NCBI RefSeq assembly: GCF_000003605.2
Contig: NW_003144288.1
Coordinates: 520,763 to 564,073, forward strand
Reading direction: 5' to 3'
Length of the DNA stretch: 43,311 bases
Source of the DNA: Saccoglossus kowalevskii
Lineage: Eukaryota > Hemichordata > Enteropneusta > Harrimaniidae
The first letter of the stretch is position 1. The number at the start of each line of letters is the position of its first letter. The notes beneath the pieces are model-generated. The model was given only the letters and a program-made list of their open reading frames with translations, searched no databases and was not told the DNA's origin. Position numbers and translations under genes: made by a program. Shown here in pieces: positions 35,684 to 43,311 of this stretch.

Positions 35684-35828
35684 TACTGTAAAATCTGTAT
35701 TAGAAACAGTGTCTTCTATTAAAATGGTACAATCATGCAACAGAATGGATGCGGCTTCTATTAGAGAACCTACACATATGAGAAATGATGAATTTTTGGT
35801 TCTCATTTCTAATACAGATTTGACGGTA
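35684..35828. mobile_element. MITE-like element, 23-bp terminal inverted repeats
   Basis: The left end TACTGTAAAATCTGTATTAG matches the reverse complement of the right end (TACCGTCAAATCTGTATTAG). The repeat extends to about 23 bp with two mismatches. The 145-bp interior is highly similar, in inverse orientation, to 40580-40692. No flanking duplication is evident. Confidence 0.8.
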
Positions 35829-38800
35829 CTGGTAGCATAAATACAACTTTATTTCATCAAAACTCCCACACTACATAATATTTTTATTGTCATTTCAATT
35901 TATTATTCGTAAAGGTGTTTATTCGAGTATGGGGAATTAGGGGTGTGGTTACAGATTATGCGGATGTATTATTGTGTAAATAAAACTTGACTTCAGTCAA
36001 GCTTACCATCAACTATGACCAAAATTCCAAATTTGTTTTTTCTTTTTTATGACGTGGGCCACACAAAGAAAAAACAATTTCTATTCACTTTATAATGACC
36101 ACAAGCTATAAAAGTTGACAATGCTGGTTGGTTAGATGCTGTTAAAGTTTATTGATTGCATGCATGTATGAGTGTATTAATGTAAACAGCAGTAGGGAAA
36201 CCAAAAGTAAATTACTGATCAGTAACCTTTGTCATTCATAAGTTGAGATGAAGTTCAGTAATGGTTAAGCGGGAAATATTTGACGATTGAGTACATAGAC
36301 ATAAGTGACCTTTGTTGATAGCATGACAGAAAAGGTTTAGTGAAACTTCACCGGCATTCAAGACGACACTTGACCGAAATCACGAGTGAACGCAACAAAA
36401 TCACCTTCACATTTATATACATTTGTATCAGGGAGTTTCTAACAAAACCATTAATGCTATTCAACTAAATGAAAAATGCCAGTCAGAGGCACATGCTTTT
36501 TAGTGTTTATTGCTATGATGGACGTCGATGGGTAGTCAATTGCACGAGCAGCTATAGTACAACATCCACAATCGTTTTTTTGTGTGAATATCACATGACC
36601 AAAGGCAATATATTACCTTGTAAATGATTCCTATTGTTATGAATAAATTAAATAAATTTCAACGACTGCTAAATTCCAGGGTCTAAATGCTGGTACATGT
36701 ATTTGGATCACATCATACAAATATACCGGTACACCTGAATGAAAATCACTTAAAGGAAACATCAATGCAAACAACATAATGACCCCTAAAGAAAAAGCTC
36801 CACAAATGTAGGAGAATGTAATTTACAGTTTTTTTATATCACTTTTCATTCTCTAGATATTCAACTTTTCATTAGTATTATTAGTCAGCCATCTTGATTT
36901 TCAAGCAAAGGATTGTGGGTAAAGTATGACATCATAGAATCTGTTGTCAGAAATTGAGAAAATGATTTCATCTACTAGAAACTGGAGTTGTCTATGCATA
37001 CATGACAAAGAATGCAACTCTGATTCAGTCACTGGTTGGCCACATCTACAGTTGTCACTATAGAGCCAGTGGAAGAGGAATTTACTTCAGGTAAAAAATT
37101 ATACTTCACTTCATTTCAATGAAGCTACACTTATTCTGTCATCTTCTTAATCAAGAATTTATAATCTAAGGGTATGCATATTTCATATGTACATGTACAT
37201 GTATTTACGACGTGATGCGATGAAGATCGTATTCTATTTATACATCAATACCAATCAAGTATTTCTAACCAATGTTATCACAGAACACAGTGGATACTTG
37301 GAAAGGTTGATTGGGAAAACAGAAATGAGGCCAAGAGAAAAAATAACTGGTTCTTTATAACCCTACATGTACATTTGTACAATGTACCTTCTCAGTACCC
37401 TATTTTAACTGCACAACCCTAAATTTGCTTGGCCGTACTCGAGAAAACGTCAATAAATTATTCCAGGCTACATGAAAGAGATTTGCAAAACTGGTTAAAC
37501 ATAAGGAACTTTAAACATAATTTATGATACTCGCATCTACAAAACATATGTAAGAAAAATAAATAAAACACAGTTATACCAAAGTAAAAATATACAGAAA
37601 GATGAAAAAAAAAATTCTGATCCTGTTACAGAAACCACTAACTTTTTTCATTGGCCTGAGTAAGATTATCGCCGTATTGAAAAAAACAAAAAATGCACGC
37701 TATATACCGATAAAAGCAAGGACACTAGAAAAACATTCCAAGACAAACACTAACGAGTTCTTTCACAGACTCATTAGTATTAGTTTATGTTTGTCATGCA
37801 GATTTGTGATGATCTCGCAAGACTCTTCTTCTCGTGAGATCTTCTTCTCATATCACACTTCATGCTTTATCATATCTCAGAAATCCGTGATTTAATATTT
37901 ATAATAATCCCTACCATTTTTTTTAATAACAGAAAACGATCAAAAATGTTACAAGGAAGTAAACGATTTAAACTTGCGTGACAAGATTCCTTGACCAGCT
38001 GTTTCAGAAAACATTCAATGCTTAAGATTTAGATTTGGTTTCTAATTTCTCTTGGATGTAGCTTTAGTCCAATTATAGCACAATACACGTTTCCAACAAA
38101 GCCTATTTCCATCCATTTTGCGACAACACCAAGAAGTTTCTAATTTCATCATTTTGTGCATTTGAGTTTGGCGTTTAATAATCAACAATCTTTTTCACTA
38201 CATTCATGTCGATCGAAGGAATAAATTTGCAGACATGACGGTGAAGCACTAATTAATTTGGTTTTATAGAAACTAATTCAAGTGACATAGCAATGTGACA
38301 ATGTGTAGTGATTGAAATGCTGAATTCATTATAAAACATAAAATGAAGCAATTAATCTTCATAAAATGTGAAAGCTTGACTCTAAATATTAAACAAATAT
38401 TTCTTTTGACGTACAAGATGAATAGTTTGGGGAATGACAGTGAAGAAGAAAGACGTTACAAACCCACACATACATGATGTAGATCCCATTCTGTGTCGTT
38501 AATTAAGTATGAACACCCTGACTGCTAACACATTTTTGATACAGGATTTTCTTGAAATGTTGCTAAATTATTTTTTCAACTACTAATCAAAAGTTTCAAG
38601 AAAACATGGAGTATATAAACTCATTATTATAAACCAGGATTGCATATTAAATAATTTCAAAAGGACCACTACAAAAGTAGGAATTCACGCTGATTATAAT
38701 CCATAGAAATAATTTGGGTACGATCACTGTTTATATGCTGTTTATCATTATCATTTGATGAAACCCATCACTTCATATGGTGCTTCACAATTTCCCACAT

Positions 38801-38876
38801 TTTACTATAAAAAGACAAATAAACGTTGTTATGCAGCAAGTTTGAAATTATGTGTAAACAAACAATATATTTTACA

Positions 38877-39089
38877 TACTGTAAAACACTTTATTTTTGC
38901 TTAGAATTAATTTTCGCTATTTTCGCTAAAGGAATGATTCAGTCAAAATATAATCCAGCGAATATACCTTTTTCCCTATACTTTACATTCAACCTGTCAA
39001 AAACCTGTGAAAATTAATTCCATACAAAACACCCAAAAAGTTTTTTCAACGAAAATTAATTCCAGCTAAAATGAAGTATTTTACAGTCA
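38877..39089. mobile_element. MITE-like element, TACTGTAAAACACTT ends
   Basis: The left end TACTGTAAAACACTTTATTTT pairs with the right end (reverse complement: ACTGTAAAATACTTCATTTT). The interior has TTCGC/GCGAA words and two AATTAATTCCA copies. About 213 bp, non-coding. 10714-10857 is a related truncated copy. Confidence 0.78.
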
Positions 39090-40532
39090 ACAGTATACGT
39101 ACAGGGGACTTGTGTCAAACACAACACATCACAGCAATTCCTAATGCTTTAAAACAGATTTTTTTACAATGCTGTTTTATGATCGTTCTCTTAGTTGTCA
39201 CAAATTATATGGACATTCTGATTGATAACAATTTATTTTTCATGATTTAATGCTTTTAGATAGATTACCATGAAAACGGTTCCAAAATGACAATTTTTTC
39301 CAAGAAATATAAATTTTGTGTCAGGTAAAAATAACGAAAAGCTGTTGACAGGTCCTACGGTAATCAATAATTTAGCAGCACTTTTGAAAAAAAAAATGTT
39401 CGCAATTATTTATAAATAAAATGTAAATGTCAAATATTACATGATAATACATTACAAGATGAATGTAACACATGAAGTGATCTCAATCACCTCATTTTTC
39501 TGTTGATGAATATCTCAGCCTGTGGAACTATTGAAAGAAAGTATTAAATTCAACAGACTCTATCATGAGGCGCCAAATGCATTACGTAAATTAATGAGCC
39601 ACTGACATTACTTGCAGACATGAAGACCTCCTTTTAGCTATCAGGTACTAGTACATGTATGCATTTTTTTTTTCATAACGAATCATAATGGATATTAAAA
39701 AGAAAAAAAGAACAGGAAAAAACTTTTGGTCAATTTTTCCTGCCAAATCTATGTACATGTATGCAGGTGGTTTTTTATTTTTTGATATTTTTATTTTAAA
39801 TTTATCTGTAAATTTGCTTTTGCTTTGATTTTTTATGATAATTTATAAAAACAAGTTATTTTTTTCCTGCACCAATTGCAAAGTACAAGCATTGAAAATA
39901 AAAGGTACAGCTAGTTATTATTACAAGACAGGTTTCATTCAACACCATCTATGAATGACCCCTTCCCCCCAAAAATTCATGCCTATCAGGGGTACTTGAG
40001 ATTGCTTAAGTTATATCAACAATTACTGCACAGTATCATGATTAACAACCACATTAACGTTTCAATAAATTCACTTTTGTTGTCAAAACAGGAGCTTTTC
40101 TCATCTACCAACAGTGCAGGGGGGGAACCGAACCAGCGTACATCATTAATTATTTCAGCACCATCAATGAATAGCGTTATCAAAACACAGGATAGACTCT
40201 AAAGACACCTGTTATGCTGCATGTACATGTACGTGTAGTATAATTGAGCTCAGGAGACACCTGCTCAGCTTTTATAGTTTTTGTTTTTTTCAATCAAAAG
40301 CATTTCAAATTAGTTTGTGGAGATTATTCAGTGGTTTCTTACTACAGGGAAAAAAATCAGTCGATGTATGCAAATGACTGGTTATGATATTTAGAAGAAT
40401 GCATTAAATAATATGTGAACTGCATGGTGAATATTTGTTTAGGTAGTCAGTCTGCATAAAAAATGAAAAAGCCCTCCATTTTCAGAACACTTCACCTTTT
40501 AATAAGTGATATACTAATATTAATGCACAGAC

Positions 40533-40692
40533 TACCGTAAAATTAGAAGTCGCACCCATTCTTTTTGAACAATTGAGAAGCAAAAATTCATCATTTCTCA
40601 TATGTGTAGATGCTCTAATAGAAGCCGCATCCCCTCCATTGCATTGTACCATTTTAATAGAAGCCGCGGTTTCTAATACAGATTTTACAGTA
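40533..40692. mobile_element. MITE-like element, inverted relative of 35684-35828
   Basis: Starts TACCGTAAAATTAGAAG and ends CTAATACAGATTTTACAGTA. Over more than 100 bp it is the reverse complement of 35684-35828 with substitutions. Non-coding. Confidence 0.78.
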
Positions 40693-40699
40693 ATAGGTT

Positions 40700-40723
40700 T
40701 TTTATTTATTTATTTATTTATTT
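40700..40723. repeat. (TTTA)n microsatellite
   Basis: About six copies of TTTA directly beside the right end of the 40533-40692 element. Confidence 0.85.
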
Positions 40724-41984
40724 CATTTCAGTAAAATTCAGCAAATCTTATAGTCATGGAAACACCGCTAACACAACAAAGTAAGCTCGGTTTGAAGGAG
40801 CTGTACAGGCACTTTGTGTGGAATGTTTAGCGTGAGAATCGAATGAAAGGGATTAGCAATGTAATTTTGTTGAAAACGATACAACAAAAACGCAGAATAC
40901 TAAGTTAAACAAACCTCTTCTGGTTAGGTGAAGCCATAATCATCTGTTCATCTTTCTATTGTTTTTTGAGTACATGTATTACTATAAAAGTTTAAGCATT
41001 CACCAAGCGTGCGCGTCACAAATACAACAATTTGTTCAAATTTGCCTGTGGTGGAGACTGTTTCAGTGCGGTCTGTAGGTGCTTGGAAAATGAAGAGTTG
41101 TGTTACAATACTCGTCATTATACATCAAGGGTCAAATGAAACTGAAAAATCACTAGGCCAGCGGCAAAATTGTCAGCAGGGCCCCATGGTTACTCCAGTT
41201 GCATTTCTAATTGTATTCAGAAACTGACATGGTGAGTAGTGCATATAGCTTACGCACACACGACAACGTTTTACAACGGTTATTTCAGAGTACAGTTATG
41301 TATGTTGTGACACATTGACAAGAATTTGGTTTCAAATCCAATAATGGTGATGTATATGGCTTAAACACTCAACATTTACACTACAACAGGTTTTAAGGAG
41401 GGAGGGAGGGTGATCCACACTTAAAAGGCAGACTTTCACCTGTTCGTTCATAGCCATTATTTTGAAAATATCAGACTCAAATGCTAAATCATCAATCAAT
41501 CAATACTTAACATTTAAGAAATGAATTGTTACCATGGCAATCATTAATTAAAACATACGTCAAAATAAGCTTCTAACAGCCGCCAGCGTCAATTCACTTG
41601 AATCAATAAACGACAAACGGCGGACAAAATGAAGAGAAGTGACTCAAAATGACTGCAGCTAAAGGTGACACAGGAAATAAAACGTGCATAATGATCGTTA
41701 ATGGTGTATCTTTTGACAAAAGAGCATTCACTTCCTATGTCTAAATTCTTAAGTTTGTTTAAACGTTTTATGATTCATTTTTACATAACAAAGCAAATTG
41801 CGTTATTGTGTAAACAGACGAATGCAGCCTTGACTAACATTTTAATAACTGCCAAAGAAAGACCATGATATACATGTAGATATTAACGTGGGTAAACATG
41901 TATTGTTTAAGATGTTGTGACCATTAATTTCCTGTCAATGTCTGCTCTGCTCTGCTTCTGCATTTCTTTAGAATAACCAAGCAA

Positions 41985-42195
41985 TACTGTAAAGGGGGTA
42001 ATTATTCACTGGGTTTTAATTTAGCTTATTTCGCTGACTGGAAAATGCGCTAAATTAAAACCCAGTGAATATGTAAAATTTAGCATAGAACACACTATCT
42101 AAATGACGAAACCGTGAATTTAAAACCCACTGAATATGCCTGAAATGGTAAATCAGTGAAATTTAAACCCAGTGAAAATTAGTCATTTTACAGTA
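41985..42195. mobile_element. MITE-like element with 8-bp flanking duplication
   Basis: Starts TACTGTAAAGGGGGTAATTA and ends in GTCATTTTACAGTA. The terminal repeats resume inside with CACTGGGTTT. It is flanked flush on both sides by CCAAGCAA (41977-41984) and CCAAGCAT (42196-42203), seven of eight identical, as expected for an 8-bp target duplication (typical of hAT-type elements). Internally, two perfect 22-bp inverted arms lie at 42004-42025 and 42049-42070. Non-coding, 211 bp. Confidence 0.82.
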
Positions 42196-42363
42196 CCAAG
42201 CATGTCGGTTTCCATATTTTTTTTTTTAATGCGAGTCACTACTCAGGATTTAGAGACACTGTCCTCAATTTTATAAGAGTTTTAATGCCAAAAAAAATAT
42301 TTTTGACAGCATTTGAAGCTTTTGATTGCATAATTATTTTCATGATGACAACCATTTTTTCAG

Positions 42364-42703
42364 AAATTGGTTGGGAAATCAGGCATTGTATACATTTAAT
42401 GATAAGTATCACAGTGACAACTATACACTTTGTACAGATAATACATGGCAAATTTACTATCAACTTTTGCTGCTAAAAAATGACACAATTTCAGAAAGAA
42501 AAGAATTGCAGGAGTCTCTGACACAATTTGCCATAAAACCCAGGAGAAATGTTCACTGCCTTACTTACAAAATTCATGAAAACTCATCTCTTGTGAAAGT
42601 AAAGTTGTTTAGAGTACCTTGCATAACACACCTCCTAAATGATTGTAAACCATACTATAGAAACATTGTGATGGATCACAATACCTCTATACTGCATGGA
42701 TGA
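42364..42703 (+). other. Unrecognised exon-like ORF
   Basis: An acceptor-like ACCATTTTTTCAG (ending 42363) is followed by an open frame to TGA at 42701-42703, about 113 codons. The peptide includes NWLGNQALYTFNDKYHSDNY, two NxT sites and several cysteines. I recognise no family. It could be the last exon of a plus-strand gene, a decayed transposon fragment or chance. Confidence 0.25.
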
Positions 42704-42710
42704 CTGATTT

Positions 42711-42945
42711 CTCTAAGGAATTTTCAATGAATATTTGTTCTTCTTCAGGCATTTCCTTGTGTTAGAATGTTCTCTTGTGACCATGCGTCTTTGGAGAATG
42801 GATATTTTTTCCTTTCAGACATTTCCCTATGTTAGAATGTTCTTTTACAAGCATCCATGTTTTGAGAAAGGATATTTTTTACTATGCAAGCATTTCTTCG
42901 GTATTAAAACACGTTTTTGTGCACATTAATGGTTAGAGAATGGAT
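42711..42945. repeat. Degenerate tandem repeat, about 70-bp period
   Basis: CATTTCC-type starts at 42750, 42820 and 42891, each with TTAGAATGTTCT or a variant following, and GAGAA(T/A)GGATATTTTTT at the end. About three units. Confidence 0.7.
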
Positions 42946-43311
42946 GCACGGTAGCAATGAAATCAAGGAAACCACGCATACTACGAGTCTATGACCTGCA
43001 GTTAGAAAAGGATATGCCACCATTTATCATTATAAATCCACAAATCTTAACAATAATGAAAATGAAAAATTGTACGAACAAATTATTTAAACGAAAAACA
43101 ATTATTGCAAATTATATAATGCAGTAAGATAACCTCAAATGATATTCATGTTTGTTGCCTAGCAACCAACCAACTATTCATTCACATCTAACTTGCTCAT
43201 TTTTGGTAGAGGTACATGTACATTGTAACCACTGTGGTGCCTAGTTGTTAAAGATTGTTAAAGAGGAAGTTGGTATGTGTGTGTGGATCAAAGCTGGTTT
43301 AACAAGTGCAC

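Larger units (their letters stand above)
34415..43311. other. Upstream region of SRRM2 without a confident gene
   Basis: It presumably contains the SRRM2 promoter and first non-coding exon, neither of which I can place. It contains four short elements with TACTGTAAA-type ends (35684, 38877, 40533, 41985), small microsatellites near 35597 (ATTC) and 40700 (TTTA), one exon-like ORF (42364-42703) and a degenerate tandem repeat (42711-42945). The other stretches show no supportable coding sequence. Confidence 0.7.

Noticed and set aside
36005-36060. Donor-like GATG|GTAAGCTT on the minus strand, as a possible SRRM2 first exon
   Set aside because: Only a lone splice motif. No promoter, CpG enrichment or conserved sequence supports an exon there.

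Overview
The window looks like intron-rich metazoan nuclear DNA, AT-rich and dense in repeats. The frequent ACATGTA-type words and the many short inverted-repeat elements fit a marine invertebrate such as a mollusc, brachiopod, annelid, hemichordate or lancelet. The sequence alone does not settle which. There are no bacterial-style genes, operons, tRNAs, rRNAs or CRISPR arrays. Most open frames are chance ORFs in introns.

One gene is clearly recognisable and covers about 34 kb of the minus strand. It is an SRRM2/SRm300 (yeast Cwc21) orthologue, a spliceosome and nuclear-speckle protein. I could rebuild 13 coding exons by matching GT/AG borders, reading frame and homology. They lie at 34373-34135, 26006-25905, 9399-9247, 8587-8510, 8249-8220, 5554-5489, 4005-3970, 3600-3547, 2864-2751, 2386-2168, 2071-1940, 1513-1223 and 576-471. 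Joined, they give 1620 nt in one uninterrupted frame (539 aa plus stop). Exons 1-3 encode the conserved Cwc21/cwf21 N-terminus. Exons 4-8 are small Lys/Arg-rich exons of 30-78 nt. Exons 9-13 are Ser/Arg (RS) repeats. All 12 introns are phase 2, so every internal exon can be skipped without changing frame. That is the most striking property of the locus.

Layout from left to right (3' to 5' of the gene): 0.5-5.6 kb is the RS/KR exon cluster with short introns; 5.6-9.4 kb holds a 30-nt microexon, exon 4 and exon 3; 9.4-25.9 kb is a 16.5-kb intron with inverted-repeat elements, tandem repeats, a 300-bp-period array and one unexplained exon-like ORF at 16.5-16.7 kb; 25.9-26.0 kb is exon 2 next to an (ATTC)n microsatellite; 26.0-34.1 kb is an 8.1-kb intron with a 51-bp minisatellite running into an 891-base assembly gap; 34.1-34.4 kb is the start-codon exon, preceded by a likely 5'UTR splice acceptor; 34.4-43.3 kb is upstream DNA with four short elements whose ends read TACTGTAAA or a near variant, plus an exon-like plus-strand ORF near the right edge.

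The gene's own 3' end (poly(A) site) and its transcription start were not located. The 3' end is probably left of the window, and the first non-coding exon lies somewhere upstream of 34414.
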